From the NCBI GenBank assembly GCA_036244855.1, contig BQKZ01010766.1, forward strand, positions 1 to 19,879: a stretch of DNA of 19,879 nucleotides. Reading direction: 5' to 3'. The notes under the pieces were generated by a model that was not told where the DNA came from, searched no databases, and was given only the letters and a program-made list of their open reading frames with translations. The position numbers and the translations under genes were made by a program. Shown here one piece after another: positions 8,401 through 16,180 of this stretch. This DNA comes from Temnopleurus reevesii. Taxonomy: Eukaryota > Echinodermata > Echinoidea > Temnopleuroida > Temnopleuridae. Each line of letters opens with the position of its first letter. Within the stretch, counting starts at the first letter, position 1.

Positions 8401-10176
8401 GCCATTGCTAAATCAAGAATGGACTTCTTGCCTAGTATCTATTTAATTCACCTGGGTAGAGTGCAGCATTCCCTGGATCAATCGCTTCTCAAAGAAAATT
8501 GATGCGATAGATGAGAAACAAATCCATGACCCACTCATTAAGAAACGATGCAATGATGATTCCTAATGATTCTATTAGTATTTGCTGTAGCGGAATTTCA
8601 TATCAAATGTCATATAAGTTATAACATAAAGAGCTGTGACCAAGAATCTCATTGTTATCAAATCTCTTAATATATTATATGATTGGTTCGAAATCCTTAC
8701 TGCATTTTACATTAGATCATAATTTGGTGAATGGAATTTGATAAAGTGGTCCAATGAAGGTGCCACAAATTTAACCCAATCGATTGTTTATATTATGGTC
8801 TGGAAAAAAAAAACCTTTGAGAATCAGATAAACTTGTACACCTTGGTAACTTGCAGTTCATGCTCCTTTGTTACTGTGCTAGGCTTTGGCTGAGATAAAA
8901 GATTTACATATTTTCCTCACATCTTTTGCAATAGGTAATGGGTGCGAATGGATTTGCAGCTTTCATAATTAAAGCATTCCCAGCGCAACAACAATCTGGC
9001 GATTGTGATCGCATACATGCTTGCTGCCATTAGCGATGCGGAGAGTGGTAAAGGAAGAAGCTGGCAATCAAATTAGATAAGCCCACTTGCGCCGCAATCT
9101 TGCCACATGAAGCAGTTCCGCAAAAATTATGTAAAGGTTTGTCAATTTGCGGATATTTATGCCCTTGGAATATTCATTTTGCCAATTCTAGTTTGCCAAT
9201 ATTCTACAAGCTGCATGGTCCAATTCTGCATATTTTGCAAGTCTTCTTTAGAAGAGCAAAAATAACAACACATCAATCTGAAAGTCTGTGAAAAATTACA
9301 ATTCTAAGTCTTGATTTTGACAGTGTATACTAGTTGTTGTTCATACAAGTAATTATTATCATGAAGAATAGGTATACAAGAAAATATCTGTATGCTAAAA
9401 TATCAACTTGTAAAGTGCATTTTTCAGCATAGCTATGACAGCGCAATTTTATTCAAATGTATAAACCATTGATTCCTAAATGACCCCAAACTGCTCCTAA
9501 GCTTATTCTGAAAATTGCTCAAAACTATCCATCCTTTCTTAGACCTGTCATATTCTGCATCTAGCGTATCTATGAGCAACCATTGCAGTGTGCGCTTTTT
9601 TATTTTGCTGTAAAATCCATGTCACTCTATCTCTTTGTTTGTAAAATATTGTTTTAAACTATTAAAAGCAGCAAAGCATATTCCCTCTTTTGTTGCGATA
9701 TAACCATATGGAGCTGTTCCTCAAAGGTTGAGCGAAGGTTCGTCAATTTGCAGATATTTATGCTTTGCTAGGGAATTAGGGAATAACCTGACAAATGTAT
9801 GGGTTCTCGGGGTAGGTGTCAAAGTGTTTAAAAGAGTGTAAAAGATTGTAAGTAAACTATTGTGAATAAGAAGCGATTTATCTATTTTTCTCTTGATCTA
9901 TCACTCATTTTCTTTTTAACTTTATTTCTCTCTATCTTCTCTTCTTCTATTTCTCTCTTTTTACTTATATTTCTCTCTTTCTCCTCTTCCTTTATTTCTC
10001 TCTTTCTTTCATACCTCTGATGATTTTATTATTATTTCACATCCCTTTCTTTGTTCTGTTTTACCCCTCTTATCTGCAGCACGGAGGCGGTTCAGAAGCG
10101 TTTTGGAAGTACAGACCCAATTACAGTGATGGATCTTTTACGTACAGACAAGAACAATTACAAGCCTAAGAAATGA
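2318..10176 (+). CDS. HAGH: Hydroxyacylglutathione hydrolase (glyoxalase II), complete, 8 exons
   Basis: Glyoxalase II hydrolyses S-D-lactoylglutathione to D-lactate and glutathione, the second step of methylglyoxal detoxification. Exons: 2318-2459, 3854-4041, 4879-4943, 5260-5386, 6049-6154, 7043-7248, 7955-8034, 10080-10176. They total 1011 bases, or 336 residues, and every intron phase agrees. The metallo-beta-lactamase metal motif THHHWDH gives His129, His131, Asp133 and His134. The other ligands are His188 (TPCHTTSH), Asp211 (FTGD) and His250 (CGHEY). The C-terminal helical domain ends [11 protein letters not shown], keeping the R-x-x-K glutathione-contact pattern. Residues 1-75 are basic and look like a mitochondrial presequence. 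Starting at Met76 gives 261 residues, almost exactly the length of the human cytosolic enzyme (260). Exon 1 is the least certain part. Confidence 0.92.
2558..2656. other. GC-rich island in HAGH intron 1
   Basis: About 100 bases dense in G, C and CpG (for example GAGCGGCGGGGAGAGC, CCCGGGGCGCG) stand out from the AT-rich surroundings. It lies 240 bases after the predicted HAGH start. It could be a regulatory CpG patch or a fragment of a foreign repeat. No tRNA, open frame or known motif was recognised. Confidence 0.5.
2758..2884. repeat. Direct repeat pair plus GAT microsatellite
   Basis: The same 26 bases (including AAAACATTTACCGAGGATT) occur at 2758-2783 and 2824-2849. Between them TTCTGCCCATTT occurs twice. 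A (GAT)n run follows at about 2863-2884. Confidence 0.75.
3494..3605 (+). pseudogene. Decayed HAGH exon 2 copy 1
   Basis: It matches the exon 2 region around the cytosolic start. An ATG at 3548 opens MKITVL and then hits TGA at 3566-3568. Further matches to the AACTACATG...CTGCTCA part of exon 2 continue to about 3605. No pyrimidine tract and acceptor like those of copies 2 and 3 are visible before it. Confidence 0.75.
3606..3793 (+). pseudogene. Decayed HAGH exon 2 copy 2, acceptor retained
   Basis: A T-rich tract and acceptor (CTTTCACAG, ending 3662) precede GCAGATTGAAACACATCCAG, nearly the same as the true exon. The phase is identical to exon 2. It reads GRLKHIQTV... to [16 protein letters not shown] and then stops at 3797-3799. 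The 3' part of the exon and its donor are missing, so inclusion would truncate the protein. Confidence 0.8.
3854..4041 (+). CDS. HAGH: HAGH exon 2
   Basis: The acceptor is TTGTATAG at 3846-3853 and the donor AAG|GTTTGC. Phase 1 enters and phase 0 leaves. The first 27 codons continue the presequence. From ATG 3937 the protein reads [20 protein letters not shown], the conserved N-terminus of glyoxalase II (human [20 protein letters not shown]). ATG 3937 has G at -3 and is the likely start of the cytosolic form. This is the intact third copy of a local triplication. Confidence 0.92.
4042..4878 (+). other. HAGH intron 2
   Basis: No coding sequence was found. An (AAT)n run near 4297-4316 is followed by TTTTATAGCGCATAACA and a partly complementary TATGCGCTT at 4360-4368, which resembles the end of a dispersed invertebrate repeat with an (AAT)n tail. 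Its family was not determined. Confidence 0.55.
4879..4943 (+). CDS. HAGH: HAGH exon 3
   Basis: The exon lies between TTTTTTAG and TG|GTGAGA. It encodes [21 protein letters not shown] with the Trp codon split 2+1. It supplies His129 and His131 of the metal-binding motif. Confidence 0.93.
5260..5386 (+). CDS. HAGH: HAGH exon 4
   Basis: A strong acceptor (poly-T then TTGCAG) and donor (AAG|GTAAGC) flank the exon. It completes the split Trp and encodes [20 protein letters not shown], then a [14 protein letters not shown] stretch that matches the human GGDDRIGALTHKI block. Asp133 and His134 are metal ligands. Confidence 0.94.
5387..6048 (+). other. HAGH intron 4
   Basis: No exon was found. It holds a diverged foldback element at 5576-5930, listed separately, and a poly(A) run at 5611-5622. 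Confidence 0.6.
5576..5930. repeat. Diverged foldback element in HAGH intron 4
   Basis: The left arm 5576-5605 (GTGAGTCACAGCCAGGC...) and right arm 5898-5930 (...TGGCTGTGTCTCAGATTCAC) are imperfect inverted copies. The core CACAGCCAGGC matches exactly. The interior has no coding capacity. Confidence 0.55.
6049..6154 (+). CDS. HAGH: HAGH exon 5
   Basis: The exon starts after CAATGCAG and ends ACAG|GTAATC, with phase 0 in and phase 1 out. It encodes [20 protein letters not shown], with His188 as a metal ligand, and ends at FTG just before the Asp ligand. Confidence 0.94.
6155..7042 (+). other. HAGH intron 5
   Basis: A short tandem repeat (ATTGAATAATATTATTTT twice, 6283-6320) has an inverted copy near 6421-6438. 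A foldback element lies at 6661-6880. No coding exon was seen. Confidence 0.6.
6661..6880. repeat. Foldback (MITE-like) element in HAGH intron 5
   Basis: The arm 6661-6689 (GGCCATCACACACGACACAA...) and the arm 6851-6880 (...GTAGTATGTGCGATGGCC) are inverted copies with a few mismatches. Weaker complementarity continues inward to about 6710 and 6832. The interior is non-coding, and no convincing target-site duplication was seen. Confidence 0.65.
7043..7248 (+). CDS. HAGH: HAGH exon 6
   Basis: The acceptor is CTCTATAG and the donor AAG|GTTAGT. It encodes [20 protein letters not shown] through [12 protein letters not shown] to KKLEWAK. It supplies the bridging Asp211 and His250. Two positions that contact glutathione in the human enzyme (Lys143, Tyr145) are Arg220 and Phe222 here. 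Its donor end is repeated twice, in decayed form, in the following intron. Confidence 0.94.
7249..7954 (+). other. HAGH intron 6, with decayed tandem copies of the exon 6 donor end
   Basis: The first 350 bases are two degraded copies of the exon 6 end plus intron start (see 7324-7597). The remainder is AT-rich with T runs leading to the exon 7 acceptor. Confidence 0.65.
7324..7597 (+). pseudogene. Two decayed tandem copies of the HAGH exon 6 donor region
   Basis: The parent unit is about 7201-7320 (GATAATGTGGACCT..., then the donor, then AGTCCAATAATTTAGAAA). Copy B (from 7324; GATAATGTGAACCT at 7332) and copy C (from 7468; GATAACACGAAACTG at 7478, then GAAGAAGGGTCAAGGG) follow the same order. 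Both keep the AGTCCAATTxTxTAGAAA-type tail. Copy C preserves the donor-like GTTAGTGAATGA at 7516. Unit lengths are about 122 and 146 bases. Confidence 0.7.
7955..8034 (+). CDS. HAGH: HAGH exon 7
   Basis: The exon lies between TATGACAG and TG|GTAAGT, with phase 0 in and phase 2 out. It encodes [20 protein letters not shown] then DPFMRV, which aligns with the human [20 protein letters not shown] segment of the C-terminal domain. Confidence 0.94.
8035..10079 (+). other. HAGH intron 7
   Basis: This is the longest HAGH intron and contains no exon. It has a small hairpin at 8329-8355 (GTGATTTTCCC / GGGAAAAGTCAC). A stretch near 8448-8520 has the look of a dispersed repeat, but I could not assign it. 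A diverged repeat pair lies at 9091-9164 and 9692-9764, and a pyrimidine-rich stretch at about 9885-10015. Confidence 0.6.
9091..9764. repeat. Diverged direct repeat pair in HAGH intron 7
   Basis: Segments 9091-9164 and 9692-9764 share an order of matches: GTTCC, then a purine-rich stretch, then GTTYGTCAATTTGCRGATATTTATGC. Over about 74 bases they match at roughly two thirds to three quarters of positions by eye. They are probably copies of one dispersed repeat. Confidence 0.55.
10080..10176 (+). CDS. HAGH: HAGH exon 8 (terminal coding exon)
   Basis: The acceptor ATCTGCAG follows a long pyrimidine-rich stretch. One base completes a Cys codon, then [20 protein letters not shown] leads to [11 protein letters not shown] and a TGA at 10174-10176. 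The DPIT and R-x-x-K pattern matches the human C-terminus (DPVTTMRAVRREK). Confidence 0.93.
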
Positions 10177-10190
10177 AAATTTGAATAGAA

Positions 10191-10196
10191 AATAAA
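10191..10196 (+). terminator. HAGH poly(A) signal AATAAA
   Basis: A canonical AATAAA lies 14 bases after the HAGH stop, so the 3' UTR could be very short. The signal sits at the left edge of the 1.4-kb tandem duplication and recurs at 11594-11599 in the second copy, where it may act as a backup. Confidence 0.65.
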
Positions 10197-11525
10197 ACTT
10201 TTTATCATTATTTTCTGCAATAATCTAATTATATTGCACAATTCAATTTTATTGTTTAAATTTGTTCAAACAATGGTTTCCCAATCGAATTGGGAAATCA
10301 TGTCTAAAGTTGTTTGGCAAATGGTATATCTGAGAAGCGGTTATTTCTGCAAAACAGCTATTTTCTCATATTTTACAGATTATAGTTGAATCTAGAATCT
10401 TGGATGAAATGTGCCAAAAATAGTCATTAACTAGGAGTACATGTATGATAAACAAATAAGTAAAATGTTATAGTTTTATCTCTGATTTTACTGTCCATGG
10501 GGTGTAAATTCCATTAATAGGATATAACATTCAAACAGTGTAGAAACACTGTTGTTTTCTTATCACTGGACAAACTGTTCATGTTATAATGAACTTGCAT
10601 ACAAATACACTCAAAATTGTGCACACTGTTGCTGTATAAGTCCCGGACTTAGCGACAAGTACTCTGAAAATTATATAAATTTGATGTTCTATCCATTGGT
10701 CCAATACATGCATGCCAATTTGTACCCCATAAACAATAAATACAGTGTAATAAATTAAATTGATATTTGTTTTTAAAAAGTAGATTTGAGGTGGTGAGAA
10801 GGAACATTGTGAATGCAGACAAATGAAAGCAACATATATATTTTTGCTATATTCTACCATTCTTTCAATAAAACTGATAGAATTAATTTTGTGAACAATC
10901 ATTATTCTCTTCCAGCGATTTTTTTTTTCTTTTAACTGAAATAATTTTCAAGTGTTTTTGCAAATAGCAGGCCTCAGTAAGAATGTGGAAGCAAAACAAA
11001 TTTATTTGATAATGGCTGTGAATACTACCCAATATGCTCAGTTTATAATTGTTTTCTCATGATATGTATTATCAAGAATTATTACGTGATATAATTGCAT
11101 TTACTATTTCATGGATATTGTGAAACAAACAGTAAATCAGGTATTCAGTTTTGAAATTTACCTCCTGAGTTTTTATCCCTTGAGATCAAAAGGTTATTTG
11201 TATAATAAAATTTATATAAAAATATTTATTTTGGTTGTATCTTGATGTATTTTATGTCTTCAAAGATGAGTGGAGAATCTTTTAAGAGAATGTATTTTCT
11301 TTTTCTTTGAAGAACCTTTACTTGTTTTAATGAATCTATTTGAACTTAATCAAGGCGGTGTTTCATAATATCATTATGAAGAACGAATGTTACTGAGTGT
11401 TAATATGTATAAGATTCTCAATCCTTCAGCACAAGAACTGATACCAGATGATCATAAAGACAAGTTCTTAACTTCCTGAAACATCACCCAGGAATATTCT
11501 TGAGCTATTAACAGAGAGACAATGT

Positions 11526-11579
<54 letters not shown>

Positions 11580-11591
11580 TAGAGAGAGAGA
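10191..11591. repeat. 1.4-kb tandem duplication, copy 1
   Basis: The copy starts at the HAGH poly(A) signal (AATAAAACTTTTTATCATTA) and ends in a (GA)n tract at 11526-11591. Order and sequence match copy 2 along the whole length, with landmarks such as TTAACTTCCTGAAACA. A near-perfect hairpin (TTTCCCAATCGAATTGGGAAA) lies at 10278-10298; its counterpart in copy 2 is degraded. No coding sequence was found. Confidence 0.85.
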
Positions 11592-11593
11592 NA

Positions 11594-13007
11594 AATAAAA
11601 CTTTTTATCATTATTTTCTGCAATAATGTAATTATATTGCACAATATGATTTTGTTGTACAAATTTATTCTTACGTTAGTTACCCAATCAAAGTGGGAAA
11701 TCATGTCTAAAATTGTTTTGCAAATAGTATCTTGAAGCTTGGAGAAAAATGTGCCAAATAATGGTCATTAGCTAGGAGTATAGTCAACAATTACTGTATA
11801 TTTAGATTTCTCTCTGATTTTGTTGCCCATGGGGTTTGATATCCATTGATGGGAGATAATATTTAAACAGTATATAAACACTGTTGTTTTCTTTAGTACT
11901 GTACAAACTGTTCATGTTATAAATAATTAACATACAAAAACACTCAAACTTTTGCTCTGCATTGCTTTATAAGTCCCTGACACAGCAACAAGTAATCTGA
12001 AAAGTATGATAATTTGGAATTTTCTTCATCAGTCAAGAATTTGTATGGCAATTTTTGTAACCCTTAAATAATAAATACTGCATAATTATGATGGACATTT
12101 ATCGAAAAAGTAGAATTGAAATGCTGCTATTTGTATCATTATAACATTGTTAGGATCAACTTTGTGTATAATCATTATTCTTTTCCAGTGATTGTGTTAC
12201 TCCAAATTTTAGGCACTTTTACTGAAATTATTTTCAAAAGTGTTGTTACAAATAGCAGGCCTCCGTAAGAATGTGAAATACAAAATAATTTTATTTAAAT
12301 TACCTGACAAATATTACACCATATGAAAAATGTAGAATAAGCCTAAAAACACATCTCTTAAGGGATAATCCCAGTTTCTTTTAACTTCTTTCTCATTTCT
12401 ATGTTCTCAAAATGCATGTATTGACTTTTATATGATAGTGTTATGTGTCAGGTAAAAATGTTTCATTATCATTATCATCATTATTATTATCATTAATGGC
12501 TGTGAATTCTATCCATTATGCTGAGTTCATTATTACTTGTTTTTACATACTATATATTATCAAGAATGATGATGTGATATAATTGCATTTACCATCTAAC
12601 GGATATCATGAAACAAACAGTAAATCAGGTATTCACTTTAAAAATTTTCTTCCTGAGTTTTGATCCCTTGAGATCAAAAGCTTATTTGTATAATAAAATT
12701 TATATGCAAATATTTATTTTGTTGTATCTTGATGTATTTCATGTCTTCAAAGATGAGTGGAGAATCTTTAGAGAGAATGTATTTATCTAAACTTTGTGAA
12801 ACCTTTACTTCTTTTAATTATTTTTTTTAAACTGAATCAAGGCGGAGTTTCATCAAATTATTATGAAGAATGAATGTTACTGAGTGTTAATATGCATAAG
12901 ATTCTCGATCATTCAGCACAAGAACTGATACCAGATGATCATAAAGACAAGTTCTTAACTTCCTGAAACACCACCCAAGAATATTCCAGAGCTATGAACA
13001 GAGAGAC

Positions 13008-13047
<40 letters not shown>
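11594..13047. repeat. 1.4-kb tandem duplication, copy 2
   Basis: The copy begins with the same AATAAAACTTTTTATCATTA right after a GA tract and an ambiguous base (11592), and ends in another GA tract from 13012. The offset from copy 1 grows from 1403 bases at the start to 1487 at the end. This is explained by a private insertion near 12299-12493 that is partly offset by losses elsewhere. Identity in the first 75 bases is roughly 85-90 percent by eye. Confidence 0.85.
12300..12455. mobile_element. MITE-like insertion private to duplication copy 2
   Basis: The ends TTACCTGACA (12300-12309) and TGTCAGGTAA (12446-12455) are perfect 10-base inverted repeats, with weaker pairing further in. Copy 1 runs uninterrupted across the same place (TTTATTTGATAATGGCTGTG). 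A (TCATTA)-type simple repeat follows, up to 12493. The interior has no coding capacity. The target-site duplication is unclear. Confidence 0.65.
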
Positions 13048-13050
<3 letters not shown>

Positions 13051-13470
13051 GGGAGAGAGAAAGAAAGAGAAAGAGAGGAGAGGAAGGGATGGAGAGAGAG
13101 AGAAAAGGAGGGTGAATGAGAGAGGGGGAGGGAGGGAGAGGGAGGGAGAGAGAAGGGAAGGAGAGAAGGAGAGGAAGGGATGGAGAGAGAGAGAAAGGGA
13201 GGGTGAATGAGAGAGGGGAGGGAGGGAGAGGGAGAGAGAAGGGAAGGAGAGAAATAGAGGAGAGGAAGGGATGGAGAGAGAGAGAGAAAGGAATGGAGGG
13301 AGAGAGAGAGGGAGGGAGTGAGAGGGGAGGGAGATAGAAAGGAAGGAGAGAAAGAGAGGAGAGAGAGAGAGGGGTGGTGAATGAGAGAGGGGGAGGGAGG
13401 GAGAGAGAGGGAGATAAAGAGGTAGGGAGAGAGAAAGAAAGAGAGGGAGGGAGAGAGAGAGCAAAAAGAG
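13012..13470. repeat. Long purine-only GA-rich tract with a ~90-base internal minisatellite
   Basis: The plus strand is almost entirely A and G. After a simple (GA)n start, units beginning GGAGAGGAAGGGATGGAGAG recur near 13076, 13171 and 13258, with a degraded one near 13354; most carry a GGTGAATGAGAGAGG segment. The reading frames on either strand here (Ser/Leu/Pro-rich or Arg/Glu/Gly-rich) are products of the simple sequence. Confidence 0.85.
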
Positions 13471-14339
13471 GTGGGATGAAGAGAGAAAAGGGAAATGGGG
13501 AAATGAGATCTTGAGATAATACCTCCCTCCCATGACAAAAGGAAGTATGTATTAGCCATTTTCAAGTTAGTATGGTATGAACAAACAACCATAGGTTGTC
13601 TCATTTATTTATGTTGTCCACATCTCATGTGGCTCAAAATGACTGTTTTAATGCAAGCACCTGCATTACTAATATTCACTTGAAAAGTTAAAACAAATTA
13701 CATTTCAAATTTTCTGTAAAAATTCCCTAATTAGTTAAAAACTTTGGTTGATAATTGCTTTTGTCAAGGTATTCATGGAATATTTTAATGTATAACCCAT
13801 GATAAAGCATCTCATTTGTTTCAATTTTCTAAACTTTTTGAAAGATTTTTTAACAAGCTGGCAGTAGATTTTTGGGGGTTTTTTTTAGTATGTTTATGCA
13901 AGAAAGAGCATTTTGAAGAAAAGAAAAAGACTAGTCAATGCTTCCTTTTGTCACGGGAGGACAGAATAGCTTAACCTAAAATAATAATAACTGAATCAAA
14001 AATATAATGAAGTATTTTTTCAATTCTAAATCAATATCAGCTAGGATGTGGAAATGGGCCAAAGGAGCTCATGCAAATCGTGAGAGATAATTCTTTGATA
14101 AAACTGCTAGTCAGAATGGCATCACAAATTTATTATTAAAAAGAAAATCAATTAGTTTATCGCTATGTGCGCAGCTCAATAGAGATCATCAAATATAGCC
14201 TTTTATTGATTTTTGTAAATACCACTTGCTGCGATTTGAGTTTTTTTCTGATACGAGATCGAAATATTGAAGAGGGTAGAAAATACAACAAAGAAGCCAC
14301 GCCCACTTTAACCGTGGGAAATTACCTTTGTACACAATC
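13471..14339. other. Intergenic region, nothing recognised
   Basis: AT-rich sequence between the purine tract and the CNPY promoter. No exon, RNA gene or clear repeat was recognised. Confidence 0.5.
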
Positions 14340-14541
14340 TTATCGCTAGCGCTGCGGCTGTGCTTGTGATCTGTAGCTAGCTGTATGCATTTGCATGGGT
14401 AATAAGAAAAGTGATTCGCCAATAGCAGAAACACACGTGAAATCGCTGTAGCGGCGCCTCGCTCAATGAAGTAGGATAGTGAAATTGGTCAGTTCGTGAG
14501 CAGATTTTCGGCCAGAAAGAACGGTGGATGGTTGCCCAAAA
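14340..14541 (+). promoter_or_regulatory. CNPY promoter region with an ER stress element-like site
   Basis: CCAAT at 14419-14423, nine bases, then ACACG at 14433-14437 reproduces the ER stress response element layout (CCAAT-N9-CCACG) with one mismatch. The second half overlaps a CACGTG E-box (14434-14439). A perfect octamer ATTTGCAT lies at 14389-14396. The site is about 105 bases before the CNPY start codon. The start of transcription is not known. Confidence 0.55.
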
Positions 14542-14662
14542 ATGGCTGCTTTGAATGCAGATATGTTCAGGGGCATTTTTACCTGCATCTGTGTGATTTT
14601 TCTCGCCGATCAGCTGGAAGCAAAGGTAACAGATCCACACAGGGAACCGTCAAAATGCGAAG
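14542..14662 (+). CDS. CNPY3/4: CNPY exon 1 (signal peptide)
   Basis: ATG 14542 has A at -3 and G at +4, a strong context. An in-frame ATG at 14524 would add MDGCPK ahead of the signal peptide and is less likely. The donor is GAAG|GTATGA, leaving phase 1. Confidence 0.82.
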
Positions 14663-16180
14663 GTATGAAAATCTCTGCACTTTTGTTCGAGTGGATGAGT
14701 GGATTGCTGAAACGTTCTAAAAATGAAAGGCATTGCACAGAACATATATTTTCAATTGTGTAAAATGAAGTGAAATAAAGAAAAATAAGTAGATGAAGAG
14801 AGGGAGCTTAATATCGGAGGAATTGAATATTGATTGGGAAATGTGTTGAGGTTTAGTGTCATACTGTCGAGGATAACCTCGAATATGTTAGTGTTTTTCC
14901 CTAAAGAGGACGTTCTAATAAAGGACACCATTTTACGTGTCTTGATGAGTTACCACAACTTCTAGCTCATTCTTGTTGTATTTCTTGAAGTTGAACGGAG
15001 CCTCGGGACCCAGAAAGACCGCCATAAACACAAAAATTGTCTGGTTCGTATCCCACCGCTGCCACCATGTTTGTTTATGGCGGTCTTTCTGGGTCCCTAG
15101 GCTCCGTTCGACTTCATGAAATAAAACGAGAATGAGCTAGAAGTTGTCGTAACTCATCAAGACACGTAAAATAGTGTCCTTTATTAGAATGCCTTCTTTA
15201 GGCATCCTCTTGACATCCTCTTGACACTAAACCTCATTAAGCATATTGTAACAAAATGAATGACAAATCTATTTGAAAATTCAATCAAATTCATTACGTT
15301 GGTTTTGGAGAAATTTCATCAGACTTCTTCTCATGGGTTACTAGTCAGTCTATTGAACGAAATGCATATGCAATGAAGATCTTGATTTGCCAATTTCATT
15401 AGCGATTAATCGCAAACATTTCCCTTACGGGGCCCTGGCCTTGCATCAAGTAACCCTGATTTCTGCAGTTCCCCAGCAAACAAAGGAATTAACAAAGTCA
15501 AAGGAAAAGAAGAAGCTGAGTTGATCCTTATTCCTGGTATTTAGGGTCAGATTCACCTGTGTGGGCCAATATTTTTCATTTAGTCATTTGTTTGGCAACA
15601 CGAAATATCAAAATTTAATTTAAAAACAAAAGAAAAAAAACAGACGAGTCCCACAAAAAAGTTTGAAGCTTATTTCGAACTAGCCTGACCACCAATGCAA
15701 ATCATCCAGATTTGAAATTGTTCATTGTCGACATGTATAATGTTGAGATGAATCACTTTTTGGTCATATAGCTACTTGCATACTGGATGGGAGTGGATAT
15801 TTGTCTATAAACATGTGGGGCATTATCTTCTTGTCTGCCACCTCTCCATTCACTGCCGCTTGTTTCAACATTGCTGGCGACAGATAGCCTCTCGCATTGA
15901 CTTGTCCATGAAATCTACGCACACACAACGATGGTGGTGACAGATAATACGATTTGGCCAACATGTGGCAGTGAATATTAAAGACAGTTGGCATATTAAC
16001 CAATATGTTAACAAATTAAAGTTCCTTATCAATATTTTTAACTTTTCATTTCCATGCAGTTTGTAAATTTGTCGCGACGGAACTCCAGGAGACGATGGCC
16101 GATACAGGTAAAACGGCTGATGTTCTCCATCTTGGCCATCGCATTGATCAACCTAAGAGAGAGGTCAAATACAGGAACTC
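14542..16180 (+). CDS. CNPY3/4: Canopy family protein (CNPY3/CNPY4-like), 5' part only: coding exons 1 and 2
   Basis: Canopy 3/4 proteins (PRAT4) are saposin-like ER proteins; vertebrate CNPY3 helps fold Toll-like receptors together with GRP94, which is family knowledge. Here 14542-14662 joins 16060-16180 in phase 1 and gives 80 complete codons. An N-terminal signal peptide (FRGIFTCICVIFLADQLEA, cleavage near residue 27) is followed by PSKCEVCKFVATELQETMAD, matching the SKCEVCK start of the saposin-like domain, including the CxxC cysteines, then TGKTADVLHLGHRIDQPKRE. This pattern resembles human TGRSREVLELGQVLDTGKRK. The remaining exons, with the other conserved cysteines, lie to the right of the window. 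CNPY3 and CNPY4 cannot be told apart here. Confidence 0.88.
14663..16059 (+). other. CNPY intron 1
   Basis: It contains the long foldback at 14847-15236. The remainder shows no exon on either strand. Confidence 0.65.
14847..15236. mobile_element. Long foldback element (MITE-like) in CNPY intron 1
   Basis: The left arm 14847-15030 and right arm 15072-15236 are inverted copies. The outer 15 bases (TGAGGTTTAGTGTCA) and the inner 26 bases (15005-15030 with 15072-15097) pair perfectly. The loop is 41 bases. The middle of each arm shares the order TTCTAATAAAGGACAC, ACGTGTCTTGATGAGTTA, AGCTCATTCT, with indels near the outer part. It has no coding capacity and no clear target-site duplication. Confidence 0.85.
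16060..16180 (+). CDS. CNPY3/4: CNPY exon 2
   Basis: The acceptor is TTTCCATGCAG and the donor AACTC|GTGAGT. Two bases complete the Val of CEVC; the exon ends in phase 2 within a Ser codon after VKYRN. It carries the second cysteine of the CxxC pair. Confidence 0.88.

Noticed and set aside
10552..10902. Overlapping plus (68-codon) and minus (107-codon) frames in duplication copy 1
   Set aside because: Neither frame is kept open in copy 2, and neither resembles a known protein.
12939..13604. A 221-codon minus-strand frame rich in Ser, Leu and Pro, an overlapping 192-codon frame, and a 73-codon Arg/Glu/Gly plus-strand frame
   Set aside because: All are translations of the GA/CT simple repeat, with no recognisable domain or splice support.
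15764..16003. 79-codon minus-strand frame in CNPY intron 1
   Set aside because: No recognisable domain and no splice or codon support; treated as a chance frame.
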